Source of the DNA: Oncomelania hupensis
Taxonomy: Eukaryota; Mollusca; Gastropoda; Littorinimorpha; Pomatiopsidae
Assembly (NCBI GenBank): GCA_036898135.1
Contig: CM072516.1
Span: 63,593,482-63,657,481 of the forward strand
DNA length: 64,000 bases
Direction of reading: 5' to 3'
The position numbers and the translations under genes are program-made. The notes under the pieces are model-generated. The model was not told the DNA's origin. It searched no databases and worked only from the letters and a program-made list of their open reading frames with translations. Below are positions 34,973 to 47,970 of this stretch, in pieces. Every line of letters starts with the position of its first letter. Positions within the stretch are counted from its first letter, which is position 1.

Positions 34973-36438
34973 TGTGACGGTGGGTACGGTCTATTGTTAC
35001 TGAGCTCTGCACAATGGAATGCTATTACCCACTCGTCTTTGTCTGCGGAGATCGGCTAGTGTAATCACCCTGTGACTAATCTTAATACATTTATAAGTTT
35101 TGCTCGATCTGTGTGCGGATAGGGTTACAGAGATAGAGAGAAAAGTGTAATAGCTTCACTGACACACTAGCTCTCGCACGGCTATGAAACATAGTAGTCC
35201 AGCCACTTGATAACAGTAAATATCACACATTTATTTCCTCTACTCAATACAAAATTCTCTAAACACCCCCTTAACTTAAATGTCCAAATTCACTTCGAAT
35301 AGTTCGTTCCTTGATGGGTATATGCTGCTACTGTTCTTGATATTTGCTAATGTCTCATCATTGGGCTATTAGTTCTGTCTGTCCTATTGTTGGTTTCAGG
35401 AGAGTGGACTACCGCACAGTCCTTCTATGTCAGTGTGGGCGCACGCTTTTGGTGTCACTTAACTGCAGTTTGAGGTGTGGTGATGGTGTCTCCTCCTTGG
35501 TTGTAAACTATAGGGCTATCGTAGCTCAGTGCTAGATGCTCCACTGCAGGCCGAATGTCAGGGTTGACCCTTAGTGGTCTTCCTCCTGCCTCGGGCCAAC
35601 GATGCCTGCTCGTCTGCAAAATATGATACGAATTTCTGCAACACTGTATTTTACTAAGGGTGTGCAGAGCGTCTCACTGATGGCAGAAGTAGCCCTCAGT
35701 GATTGCTCCACTTATATTTATATATAAGCGACGAACAATCTGCTATGTCCGTGATCCACTGGAATCTCCACTCTAATTCCTATACATATACACATCATGG
35801 CTAAGCTAAACACATGGAGAAGTAATTAACAATATACACATTCTCCGTTACAGCCACTGGTTTACAATCATACACATAGGAGAAACAACAGTTGTATAGT
35901 GGGGGATGCCTCGTGGTGTCAAAACCCGGTCGCGGGCCCGTCACGTGGTCAAGCAAAGTGACTAACATTCACAATTCTAAACCTGACAAAACTTCACAAA
36001 CATAATACAGCAATAATATCAATGAATCGCGATGAAACAAAAGATTCATCATTTACCTTTTTGACAATGTCAGGCTGTGGCTATACTAGGTTGAATTGAA
36101 TTTCACCCGTCCCTGCTTTAGTCTTCTGCTAGCGATCTTTCAGAGCATTGCTCCATCTCGTGTGAGAGTTAGGCACAGAAAGACTGCCTAGCCTTGCGGT
36201 CAGAAAAAGCCCGCGAAAACTAGTACTACAAGTGGCGTTTCTATCGGGTGTTTCTGGCCATACGTCAGCTGAATGAGGTCACTGTCTAACTGAGCCAGCG
36301 TTAGCGTACACATGCTTGGCACACAACTGACTTGCGTCAACTACTTGGCATCGACTTTAATTTACAAAGGCTACAGCAGGCTGAACTATTTAAGGCGTGA
36401 GGTCTTAGTGCAGGGTCTAAATCTAGCCTTGTGTGACA
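34973..36438 (+). mobile_element. Solo LTR, family LTR2 (copy a)
   Basis: It starts TGTGACGGTGGG and ends TTGTGTGACA. Exact GAGAA repeats flank it at 34968-34972 and 36439-36443. At 1466 bp it aligns from end to end with the copy at 43045-44483 (1439 bp). Ends, duplication length and lack of coding capacity fit a solo LTR. The superfamily cannot be decided without an internal region. Confidence 0.85.
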
Positions 36439-36443
36439 GAGAA

Positions 36444-36691
36444 TAAGATGATGATTTTACCCTTTCAAGTATACTTCTTCATGTTCTTCTTGCTCGCTAC
36501 TAGCCTACCGATCACAATCAACTCAAGTTTGGAGAAGTTGAAAAAATTTCGTCATCAAACTGACGTCAGATTGTAATAGGCGAGGCTTTATTTTTTAATT
36601 GTGGCGAAAGATTTCATCCACTGATTTTTTGGGGGCGGAGATTTTAGATCTGAAAATCAGCGATCGTTCATGATCGTTTCACATAGGCTTA
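36444..36691. other. No recognisable gene
   Basis: Short spacer between two insertions. Confidence 0.5.
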
Positions 36692-36699
36692 TTCACAAT

Positions 36700-37294
36700 T
36701 AGAGCTGGGTACCATGGGTCAAAGTCGTACCGGTATTATCGCGGTATTTTTAGGTCGTATTGGTATTTCGTACCGGTATACCGCGATTTTAAGTGTTACA
36801 ATCAAATGGGATATGGCACTGACAGTAGTGACCGACGCAAAAGAAAGATTGTCATACACTTCAAAACAGTTTCAAAGAACCACATTTTTATAGAAACTGA
36901 AGCTTTATTATTGCTTGAACGCTTTCAAAACAAATTATGATAAATCACTGTTTAGAACATCAGCAAACTTTAAACCACAAAATCAAAATAAAACAAAAAC
37001 ATTCAACAGGAAAGGTCTTTAAGAACTTTGAGAGTTCAGAAGGATTGGCGACTGGTACCATGCTTAAACACGTGGATAAGCTGCTGTTCTTAGTTCTTCT
37101 TCAAGAACAACTGCCTATCCACGTGTTTGGGTTTTAGGCTCGCTCTCTGGGCAGACAAGATGTCGCCCACTGTCGCGTTATGTGTTGTCGAGATTTCCCA
37201 GTAAACCGGACCTTGGACACCCGCACCGGTATACCGTACCGTCGCGTTTCCGAACGTGAATACAGTTACGTATCGGTAAAACCGTCCAGCCCTA
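36700..37294. mobile_element. hAT-type non-autonomous element
   Basis: The ends TAGAGCTGGGTACC and CGGTCCAGCCCTA-like (complement TAGGGCTGGACGG) form short imperfect inverted repeats. The 8-bp duplication TTCACAAT flanks it exactly at 36692-36699 and 37295-37302. Subterminal ACCGGTATA motifs occur near both ends. Inside, AACACGTGGATAAGC at 37067 is mirrored near 37117-37128, giving an internal hairpin. No transposase frame remains. Confidence 0.85.
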
Positions 37295-37576
37295 TTCACA
37301 ATCATGAACTCCGAGTTTGGCATGTCGTAATTGCGAGTTTTCGTGTTTAAAATTCACACTAATGCTGATAAATACATCCAAAATAATGTTTTGTGTGCAA
37401 ACTCGGCGCGTTCAAAAAAGATTTTACAGTAATATCTTAAGACTTACATGGTGGAAAAAATCTTTCGGATAATAATTACTGCGACATGATGAACGCTTGG
37501 AAATAATTATGTGTGCGTAAAACGATGCGCAAATCGACGTACCCTACCACCTTAACCTCTTTTTACCACCCTCGCC

Positions 37577-37662
37577 ACCCAGCGTAGTTGAGACTATCCG
37601 ATGCTCCCCTATTGGAGAGACGAACGTAAGCCTCGGCTAAAGTCTCAGCTACGCAGAGTGAG
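37577..37662. repeat. Short inverted-repeat (hairpin) element
   Basis: CAGCGTAGTTGAGACTATCC is mirrored by AAAGTCTCAGCTACGCAGAG about 40 bases later, with GATGCT/AGCCTC continuing the arms. Same family as 24648-24778. Confidence 0.6.
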
Positions 37663-37878
37663 CCCTTGCAAGGCTGGCGACTCCTAATAATTAATGCCTC
37701 TCTCCTTTATGACCGAAAGATAAGTGAAAAACTTTAAACTTGTACCTTTACCTACCTATATATTTACCTTTGACACGGAAGGTGCTTTTACGTGCTTTGC
37801 CATGCTTTCGCTGAGAAAGCCACCCCAATGTCAACTGCATGGGAGACATGTGTAGTAAGAAGAAGAAGACAGAATGGG

Positions 37879-38433
37879 TGTTACACTCGTTTGGCGTTTT
37901 TCTATCAGTAGTTGATTCAGCCCCAATGCTGAAATACTGATAAGTGTAACTCGGATTCGTTTATCCACGCAACCCGTTCAATCAGCAACAAGGCATGGAG
38001 TCGTCGTATAAAGTTTTCCAATTTTATTCAGCATACATCAACAACTGCATACAATCGCCTTTTTCACTTTCCTTTCCCTCACTTTACACAGAGCATCCAT
38101 TATATAGTTTTTTTTTTTCTCTAAACTCGAGATAACGTCAGAATGTTCCCGATGACGCTTTACAACCAATCAAACTAAATTTCGTCATCACTGTCTTACG
38201 TCATACAACATTCTTTTCGGTTCAAGAATGTTCTCAAATAACGCGAAGCTTCTATCGACAGTAAACAAGCAAATCTAGAGAATTCTCCAATAATATCGAC
38301 TAATGAAAATTATCAACGTTATACAAAGCTTCTCCTAACAACAACGCAAAATCAAATCAAAGGTAAATACACTCTTGCAAAGCGAAACAAGTGCGCGTTT
38401 CAGACATACTATCCTTCCCGTTTCAACGTAACA
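37879..38433 (+). mobile_element. Solo LTR, family LTR1 (copy b)
   Basis: It starts TGTTACACTC, ends CAACGTAACA, and is flanked by ATGGG at 37874-37878 and 38434-38438. It shares GATTCAGCCCCAATGCTGAA and TTTATTCAGCATACATCAAC with copy a, from which it differs by about 90 bases of deletions. Confidence 0.85.
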
Positions 38434-38518
38434 ATGGGTTAAGGTCGTGGGTGCAAGCCTAGGGTTTGTCTCGAACAAAATACCTGTTCTGAAACTCTGA
38501 TTTTCAGAGATCCAAAAC

Positions 38519-38529
38519 TCTCTCTCTCT

Positions 38530-38576
<47 letters not shown>

Positions 38577-38584
38577 CCTCCCTC
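38519..38584. repeat. (CT)n microsatellite
   Basis: CT array with CCCT interruptions. Confidence 0.9.
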
Positions 38585-39734
38585 CTTTTATACTTGAAAA
38601 ATAGACTGCCGCGCCATAATTGCTGTCCGAAACATGTCCGATCAAAGTTTGGTATTAAAATTGTTGATTTGAGCTCGGTCCTGTAGTGGTGATGTTTTGA
38701 TAATTATGTACTTCATTGGACTTTTAACTCTCCTGTATGATCTTTTAACGAAATATATGTACGGATAACCTTTTTAATTTGGTGTTTAATTTCCTTTGAC
38801 ATCCAGCCCTCTCTCCCCCTCATCCTGTTGTAAAGTGTACAAATACTATATGACAGGAGTCCTTTCTAATTCCATGTTGTTCCAGGCAAGACGGAAAATG
38901 GTGTACTAGAGTTTATTTGTTGATTTGGTTTCCGTTATAAGAATGACTCGTAAACTCTTTGGCAAGAGCGCAAACGCGACTGTGTCAGTGATGTTGCTAG
39001 AAATTTTCAGCATAGGCCATTTGACCGATTCAGTCACAAACCTTTAGGACATTTTGAAAATCTTTCGGCCATCATTTTGACTTCTTTCCAACACCAAACG
39101 AGAGGCCACTAATAAGTTTCGTTTTCTTTTTCGGCGGCATTTCAAAAACGAAAAGTTTTATTGCCGGAAGCACACCGTTCGCAACAAGGGGAGTTACTCT
39201 AACTCTCTCTGCTGATGCATGTGTCGCCTTCTTGGCGCTTCCGATATGCGATGTTCGACAATTACTGATAACACCTTTATTTAACCGATAGGAAATTAAT
39301 ATGGCCAGAAGCAGTAACAACGAAACAGACATGAGACAAGCAAACAAAAAACGGACAAAGGGTGGCCGATTGAGGCGTAAAACCTTAGGACAGCGGGCCG
39401 ATCAGAACATGACTCTTTCGGACACAGTTTGGAATTTTATCGGTGAAAGTCAGATTTGCCGACGAATACGACATCACTGCTGTGTATTACGTTACGGGTA
39501 TACTCTACACTCGGCCAAGCAGTACTAATAGGGGATATACTTAAGTACACGTGCCCTTGAACGTTTAGTTTAATACCTGACCTTGTGCAGTCTTGGAGAG
39601 AAAGAATTAAGATAAAAGAGATAACCTGTACGGCAGGTTTAGAAGCACTGGTTTGTGCGACATTATTGTTGACACTGATCAGTTCTCCGGGTCACAGGGC
39701 GCTTGATTGTGCATTTAATGCTGCCACAACTGAC
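38585..39734. other. No recognised gene; two small opposed frames
   Basis: A minus-strand frame at 39072-39347 contains a basic start (MPPKKKTKLISGLSFGVGKK from 39140 downward). A + strand frame at 39301-39528 starts MARSSNNETDMRQANKKRTK. They face away from each other from about 39300, like a bidirectional start, but neither shows a known domain. Confidence 0.3.
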
Positions 39735-39737
39735 GTG

Positions 39738-39822
39738 AACTAGTTGCTGAGTTAGATGATCCAGCATTCGACCAGCGCCTTGAGCCACCCCTTGAGCTGG
39801 TAAGTGCGCTATATCTATATAT
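39738..39822 (+). mobile_element. SINE-2 3' end fragment
   Basis: CGACCAGCGCCTTGAGCCAC followed by CTTGAGCTGGTAAGTGCGCT matches the SINE-2 3' end; a (TA)n tail follows. Confidence 0.75.
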
Positions 39823-39881
39823 ATATATATACAAGTCCCTTTTTACTGCTTGTATTATTTTCTACCAGCAATGCTATAAGC

Positions 39882-39895
39882 GATGATGATGATGT

Positions 39896-39952
<57 letters not shown>

Positions 39953-39989
39953 CTATTGGTGGCAACTTACATCAGATCATCATCATCGC

Positions 39990-40037
<48 letters not shown>
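39882..40037. repeat. (GAT)n ... (ATC)n inverted microsatellites
   Basis: A GAT array (39882-39952) and an ATC array (39976-40037) are mutually complementary, with a 24-base spacer. Confidence 0.95.
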
Positions 40038-40038
<1 letters not shown>

Positions 40039-40140
40039 GTTGTTGTTGGTTGTGGTGGTTTTTTTGTTGGTGTTATTAAGCGGTTTAAAATAGTTATTTA
40101 TTTTTGGTAAAAACAACACTGAATAATAATGTTCCCTGAC

Positions 40141-40194
40141 GACGACGAAGAAGAAGAAGAAGAAGAAGAAGAAGAAGAAGAAGAAGAAGAAGAA

Positions 40195-40267
<73 letters not shown>
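40141..40267. repeat. (GAA)n-(GAT)n microsatellite
   Basis: GAA array to about 40195 passing directly into a GAT array. Confidence 0.95.
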
Positions 40268-40269
<2 letters not shown>

Positions 40270-40494
40270 TCCAATGAGTAAATGCGATGTGGGTCTGCCG
40301 TGGGAAGCCGATTGCGGGCCGATGTCTCCGCCGATGCCGTGCTGACCCCTATTCTGTTTCCCTGTTTATACCAAATTGACGAAATATCTCGGACAATGGG
40401 GAAAAAAACAAACAAATAAGGAGATTAAGCAACACTTTGGTAGCCTAAATGAATTAGATTTAGTTAATCGAAAGACTATGGCTCAAAACTAAAT

Positions 40495-40631
40495 TCTTCT
40501 TCTTCTTCTTCTTCTTCTTCTTCTTCTTCTTCTTCTTCTTCTTCTTCTTCTTCTTCTTCTTCTTCTCTTCTTCTTCTTCTTCTTCTTCTTCTTCTTCTTC
40601 TTCTTCTTCTTCTTCTTCTTCTTCTTCTTCG
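40495..40631. repeat. (TTC)n microsatellite
   Basis: Forty-five TTC units with one CTC slip. A long GAA/TTC tract of this kind can form triplex DNA. Confidence 0.95.
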
Positions 40632-40897
40632 GGGATCGAATTTACGGGTTTAGTATAGTTTTTCTTTGCTTATAAGGTCCAGCGGACTACGATGATCCGA
40701 ATCAGGACCTCACATGAAACGGGTCTCTCTCTATCTCTCACAAAATTTTAATTAAAAAAAAAAATGCACTGATTGTGCGATTCGGCGTCTCGCAACGATA
40801 GTACCAAAGCGTCATTAGTAAGCTTACCACAGCACACGTAACCTTGATCTTGCACCGCTTGAAAATATTCTGATTTAGGCAAGGTTTGTACTAATTT

Positions 40898-40979
40898 AAA
40901 TACACAAATTCCAAACCGAGGGAATAGCAATTGCTGCCAAATACACAAATTCCCAACCGAGGGAGTAACAGTTGCTGCT
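40898..40979. repeat. Tandem duplication, 2 x 41 bp
   Basis: Two adjacent 41-base units beginning AAATACACAAATTCC with five or six differences. Confidence 0.9.
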
Positions 40980-41413
40980 TTCGGCGTCCATTCAATGTTT
41001 ATAATTATGTATGATTACCAATTTATTTGCAAGAAAGTTGAATGACTGACTATACGAGCAATAAAAAGAAAAGTACTTAGGCCAACAAAATATATATGTA
41101 TGTTTACAGGATCCCGACCGACCCAAGTTTTTGGCCCGACCCTACATTTTTGTTTTGGGATAGTGTGGGAAAAAAATTGAAAAAAAATCCCCAAAAAATC
41201 GCACCCTGAGTGAAAAAGGTTTTTAAAAAAAAAAGTAGAAGAAGAAACCAACCTAACAATTCTTTTTTTGTTCCCCTATGTTACCGTAAACAGCCTTGTT
41301 TTGTTGTTGTTTGTTTTTTGGCCTTAACATTACACATATGCACTGATTGTGATTCGGCGTCTATCAATAGTATTTATGAACACTTCAGCAAGGCGATAGT
41401 ACCAACGCGTCAT

Positions 41414-41674
41414 TACAACCTATCCTATCATATCCTATCCCGTAACTCGTAAGTCGTTGGGGCACCACATATGATCGTTTAACCAGCGTGTTCCATCTTT
41501 CTCATACCTCGGCAACCCTCATGGCTTCGTTCAGCGTCAAGCCAGTCCATTCTCGAAAGCCCCCCCCCCCCTCCCCCTCTTTTTTTGTCTCCCCCTTCTT
41601 CTGCCTCCTTGCATCGTACCTTGAATGATGGTTTTTGCACGGCCTGATGCTCTGGTAACGTGACCATACCATCA
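41414..41674 (-). mobile_element. RTE-type LINE 3' end (antisense)
   Basis: The complement of the GGATA tail (TATCCTATC...) at 41414-41441 is followed by the LINE C-terminal coding end on the minus strand, stopping at about 41674. A C-run at 41558-41572 interrupts the conserved RRGRPKKRW segment. Confidence 0.85.
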
Positions 41675-42142
41675 TTACAATAAGAGGGTGAATAACGCCG
41701 AAAATCTGCTAGTGAAAATAGCATTAGTTTAGGCTTAGGATTAAAGTTATCCCTAGCACTAGCCCTAACCCAAATTCTAACTAACACTAATCCTAACGCT
41801 AAATATCGAAAATTGCGGTTAATATAATAATTATTATAATATAATTTTGAATGCGCAATTTAAACGATGCGCGACAGAAGTACATGCTCCTAATATCACA
41901 GCCAGATTTTGGGCGTTTCCCTGTTGCAGACGTGCCATCAAGGGGTGTAAGAGAAATGAAGATGGCCTTCATAATGTATTTCTCACCTTCTATTTATTTC
42001 TCTTTTGTTTTTTTCTCTTTACATTTCGATCTCTTTTATCAAGACGATGATTGATTCGTATGGAAAACATAATTATATAGCTGACAACAGTATAATCTAC
42101 AGGTAATGTCCTTGACACCTTTGGGAAGTTGTTGTCTTTTTA

Positions 42143-42215
<73 letters not shown>

Positions 42216-42299
42216 TTACATTTTATTGTTATTGTTTCCTTTTAGTAGTGGTAGAATTAGTAGTAGTAGTAGTTTACATTTTATTGTTATTGTTTCCTT

Positions 42300-42378
<79 letters not shown>

Positions 42379-42390
42379 TAGTAGCTTGCA
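42143..42390. repeat. (GTA)n arrays with a duplicated unit
   Basis: Three GTA arrays are separated by two near-identical spacers TTTACATTTTATTGTTATTG and then TTTCCTT. A third diverged spacer follows at 42386-42413, so array plus spacer has been duplicated. Confidence 0.9.
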
Positions 42391-42482
42391 TTTCATTGTT
42401 ATTGTTTCCTTTTAGTCTGTATTTCTGTGATGTAATTTAAACCATCAAAACTTTTTTTCTCTCATAGCAGCCTTCCCGCTCA

Positions 42483-42484
<2 letters not shown>

Positions 42485-42562
<78 letters not shown>
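42485..42562. repeat. (CT)n microsatellite
   Basis: CT array with one TTCT slip. Confidence 0.95.
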
Positions 42563-42774
42563 GAATCACACAACCTGGACGTCTTGTGTGTTTTGTGTGT
42601 GTGTGTGGACATTCCTTTTTTTTTTTAATCTTTTTTTTTAACTTTACGTCATATTACTATAATACGTCATAGTATTTGATACTCCCTGAGAAAGCTTTTA
42701 TTCCTGCGGACTAATTATTTTGATTAGACCCAGGTGAGTAACTATTATTTTAACTGATGTTAAGTTTCTGATAT

Positions 42775-42775
<1 letters not shown>

Positions 42776-42840
<65 letters not shown>
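42776..42840. repeat. (GTA)n microsatellite
   Basis: Twenty-one GTA units. Confidence 0.95.
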
Positions 42841-43044
42841 TGGATTGGATCAGATCTATCTGCCCCGAAGTTCCTGTGCCAAAAAGACACGTGAGAGACC
42901 GTTCGAGGGAATCGTCTCCAATTATAGTTTGCGCTTTCTTGAAGTTGAATGAATAAAACCGTTTAACCATGCAGTTGACGCTAAATCTGTGAACTTGCTT
43001 AGTTAATGAAATAACCAAAAGTATCTCAGATGCACACTTGTTGG

Positions 43045-44483
43045 TGTAACGGTGGGTCTATTGTTGCTGGGCTCTGCACAATGGAATGCTATTACCCACT
43101 CGTCTTTGTCTGCGGGGATCGGCTAGTGTAATCACCCTGTGCCTAATCTTAATACATTTATAAATTTAGCTCGGTCTGTGTTAGGATGGGGATACAAAGA
43201 TAGGGAGAAAAGTGTAATAGCTTCACTGACACACTAGCTCTTGCACGGCTATGAAACATAGGTAGTCCAGCCACTTGTTAACAGTAAATATCACACATTT
43301 ATTTCTTCTACTCTATACATAATTCTCTAAAAAACTGTATTAACTTAAATGTCCAAATTCACTTCGAATAGTTCGTTCCTTGATGGGTCTATGCTGCTAC
43401 TGTTCTTGATATTTGCTAATGTTTCATTGGGCTATTAGTTCTGTCTGGCCTAATGTTGGTTTCAGGAGAGTGGACAACCGCACATTCCTTCTATGTCAGT
43501 GTGGGTGCATGCTTCCGGTGTCACTTAACTGCAGTTGAGGTGTGGTGATGGTGTCTCCTCCTTGGTTGTAGACTATAGGGCTATCGTAGCTCAGTGCTAG
43601 ATGCTCCACTGCAGGTCGAATGTCAGGGGTGATGCTTAGTGGTCGTCCTCCTGCCTCGGGCCAATGATGCCTGCTCGTCTGCAAAATATGAGACGAATTT
43701 TTGCAACACCGTGTTTACTAAAGCTGTGCAGAGCGTCTCACTGATGGCAGAAACAGCCCTCAGTGATTGCTCATAAGCGACAAACAATCTTCTATGTCCG
43801 GGGTCCACTGGAATCTCCACTCTAATTCCTAAACATATACACATCATGGATAAACTAAACACATGGAGAAGTAATTACCAATATACATATTCTCTGGTAC
43901 AGCCACTGGTCTGCAAGAATACACATAGGAGAAACAACAGTGGGTCCGTAGGGGATACTTCATGGTTGCGAAACCGGTCGCATGTCCGCCACTTGGTCAA
44001 GCAAAGTTTGACTAACATTCACAATTCTAAACATGGCAAAACTTCACAAACATAATACAGCAATAATATCAATAAAGCGCGATGAAACAAAAGATGGATC
44101 ATTTACCTTTTTGACAATGTCAGGCTGTGGCTATACTAGGTTGAATTGACTTTCACCCGTCCCTACTTTAGTCTTCTGCTAGCGATCTTTCAGAGCGTGG
44201 CTCCGTCTCGTGTGAGAGGTAGGCATAGAATGACTACCTAGTGTAGTGGTCAGCAAAACCCTGCGAAAACTAGACTAAAGAGGCGCCTCTGGCGGGTGTC
44301 TCTGGCCCTACGTCAGCTGAATGGTTCACTGCCTAACTGAGCCAGCGTTAGCGTACACATGCTCAGCACACAACTGACTTGCGTCGTCTGCCCAGCATCG
44401 ACTTTAATTTACAAAGGCTACAGCAGGCTGAACTATTTAAGGCGAGAAGTCTTAGTGCAGGGTCTAAATAGCCTTCTGTGACA
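43045..44483 (+). mobile_element. Solo LTR, family LTR2 (copy b)
   Basis: It starts TGTAACGGTGGG and ends TTCTGTGACA, flanked by exact GTTGG repeats at 43040-43044 and 44484-44488. It is closely similar to 34973-36438 over its whole length. A (CT)n array abuts the right duplication. Confidence 0.88.
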
Positions 44484-44486
44484 GTT

Positions 44487-44488
<2 letters not shown>

Positions 44489-44558
<70 letters not shown>
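44489..44558. repeat. (CT)n microsatellite
   Basis: Seventy bases of CT repeat. Confidence 0.95.
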
Positions 44559-44561
<3 letters not shown>

Positions 44562-44569
44562 TTTTTGAT

Positions 44570-45475
44570 AGTCATGCCTGTAGTAAACATGTACAAATAT
44601 TTAGGGATTTATTTTTCTACTCGATTGAGCTTTGTATCCGCTTGCAAAGAGTTAAACAGTATAGCAAAAGGCGCATTTTTATGCGTTTTAAAAAGAATGC
44701 ATACTTTGAATATATTTTCTGTAAAATTATTTTTTAAAATCTTTTATTCTCAAATAAAGCCCAAATGCTTTGTATGGTTCGGAAATATGGGGCATGGACA
44801 AGGCTGCGATTCATTGTGAGAAAGTACATTTATTTGCATTAAAAAGGTTTTTAGGTGTTGATACTCGCACTCCCAATGATTTTGTATACGGTGAATTAAA
44901 CCGGTACCCTATTCAGATCTGGTTTTGTATGGTTAAATCAAGGTGTGCAAGAGATCAAATGTTTTTTAAGAAAATTTAAACAGCGACTTTTGGATTGCAG
45001 ATGGCAAGATTGGCATAAGCATATACAAAACGGTGACCGGTATAAAATGTACTGTTTATTTGGGGGCAGTAATCATTGTGTTAAAACTTATTTCGAATTA
45101 AATATTGTGTGTTTTTGTTGTTGTTGAGATAAAACATTTAATTCATTTTATTATTTTAAGAGGAATATGTTTAGACTTTTGCGCGGTCCCATCACACAGC
45201 AGAATTTATGGGAATGAAATACGTGATAAACTAGCCAGAGAGGGAGCTAAGAATAACCCTAGTGCAATAGTTGTTGATAATTTAAGTTTGTCATATAATG
45301 CCATGATTTCTACAATTGAGAGGTTACTGAATAATACATATAATAACCTTAAAAAATGCTCGGCACTTAATTATCAAAGAAATGTATCAAAGATTAAATT
45401 AAGAATAAATTCTTGGAGTACAGAATATTTTTCGGACGTTAATTGTCCATATTTGGTTTGAATGCACAATGTTTA
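44570..45475 (+). mobile_element. I/Nimb-like LINE, RT C-terminus and RNase H remnant
   Basis: The first frame reads VNMYKYLGIYFSTRLSF, LCVLKRMHTLN, then (shifted) YGSEIWGMD and LFALKRFLGVDTRTPNDFVY, the post-palm end of I-group reverse transcriptases. The next gives SHSRIYGNEIRDKLAREGA, the last RNase H block (VPSHSRIYGNE). Several frameshifts and a shortened RNase H domain show decay. An RNase H fragment of a related element lies at 53265-53650. Confidence 0.75.
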
Positions 45476-45687
45476 TATCAAAATTAGAAGAACAGTGTAT
45501 TAATATCAAGAAATACGGCCAATCGAAGAAATAAATGTTATATAATACAAATATTTATAATATTCATGTTATTTTAAAATCACTACTTGGTAGATTTTTT
45601 TTAATGTTCTTTCATTTAATTTTTGTTGTTGTCTAATATCATGTAACTAAAGTGAACAGACGTAAAATTAAAATACTACTCTGAATT

Positions 45688-45690
<3 letters not shown>

Positions 45691-45753
<63 letters not shown>
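45691..45753. repeat. (CT)n microsatellite
   Basis: CT array. Confidence 0.95.
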
Positions 45754-45756
<3 letters not shown>

Positions 45757-45891
45757 TTTTGTTTCATGTGGTTTTTTTTAAAAATGGTAATGGTATAGTA
45801 AATCTTGATTTTATCTTATTACAAAAGGTCTGATTGTAAGAATAGGCTTATGCGTAAAATCTTAACCTTTTAAAATAAAGTTCTGAAGTCT

Positions 45892-47123
<1,232 letters not shown>

Positions 47124-47213
<90 letters not shown>
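47124..47213. repeat. (GAT)n microsatellite
   Basis: Thirty GAT units; polymethionine frames are artefacts. Confidence 0.95.
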
Positions 47214-47214
<1 letters not shown>

Positions 47215-47217
47215 TGC

Positions 47218-47480
47218 TATTATTATTCCTAAATCAGACTCAAAGTGCGGCGATCTGTAACCAACTTACACTCTCACATGTTACACACACTCCTACATAC
47301 ACAACAAACATCACTCAAACATGTGTAGTGCAGAAGGCATGCAAGTCACTGTTGGAAGACGGAAAGGAAATCGAATTCTATTTATTTTTTTAAATGTTAG
47401 ATGGATTGCATCCAGTATCATTATCGAAGGAAGGGAGGAAACCGGAGTACCGGGAGAAGAACCCTCTGTAACCTGATTTT
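47218..47480 (-). mobile_element. SINE-3 fragment
   Basis: It shares GCGGCGATCTGTA, GGAAGACGGAAAG and GGGAGGAAACCGGAGTACC with the complete copy at 47911-48336, in the same orientation. The tRNA-like end is missing. Confidence 0.75.
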
Positions 47481-47910
47481 GGTAGCAAATAATAGATAGG
47501 GAATTTAGTGCTCTATAGTGCGCAAGGGTCATTCACTATTTTTATGAATTGCACACAGATAATTGTTGGTTTGAGTCGCATTAGTCTAGCCTTTATGTGT
47601 ACGTCATTAACCTAGAAGCCTATGTTTGTAAGAAAGCGAAAGATAATTTGTGCTGGCTGAAAACGGACGTTTGTGTTAACTGAAAATTGTGCCCACTTAT
47701 TGTGTATTTTGTTTACTGGCAAACTGTGATTTGCCATAATGTGAATTTTTTTTTCTCCCCCTGATAACGTTGTTTTGGTGATCAAATAAAATTACAGCAT
47801 AATACCCCTCTCCCCTTTTTTATATTATTATTATTTTTTAATTTTCATCGTTCTTATATAGCGCTTTTCCAGCTCAAGAGCTGCTCAAGGCACTGGCTAA
47901 TACAGGCTGT

Positions 47911-47970
<60 letters not shown>

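Noticed and set aside
41740..41810. Degenerate CTAACC/CTAACACT-like stretch resembling telomeric repeat
   Set aside because: Units are irregular and do not keep a six-base period.
42143..42390. CRISPR-like array of regular repeats
   Set aside because: The repeats are trinucleotides in animal DNA, not 25-40-bp repeats with unique spacers.
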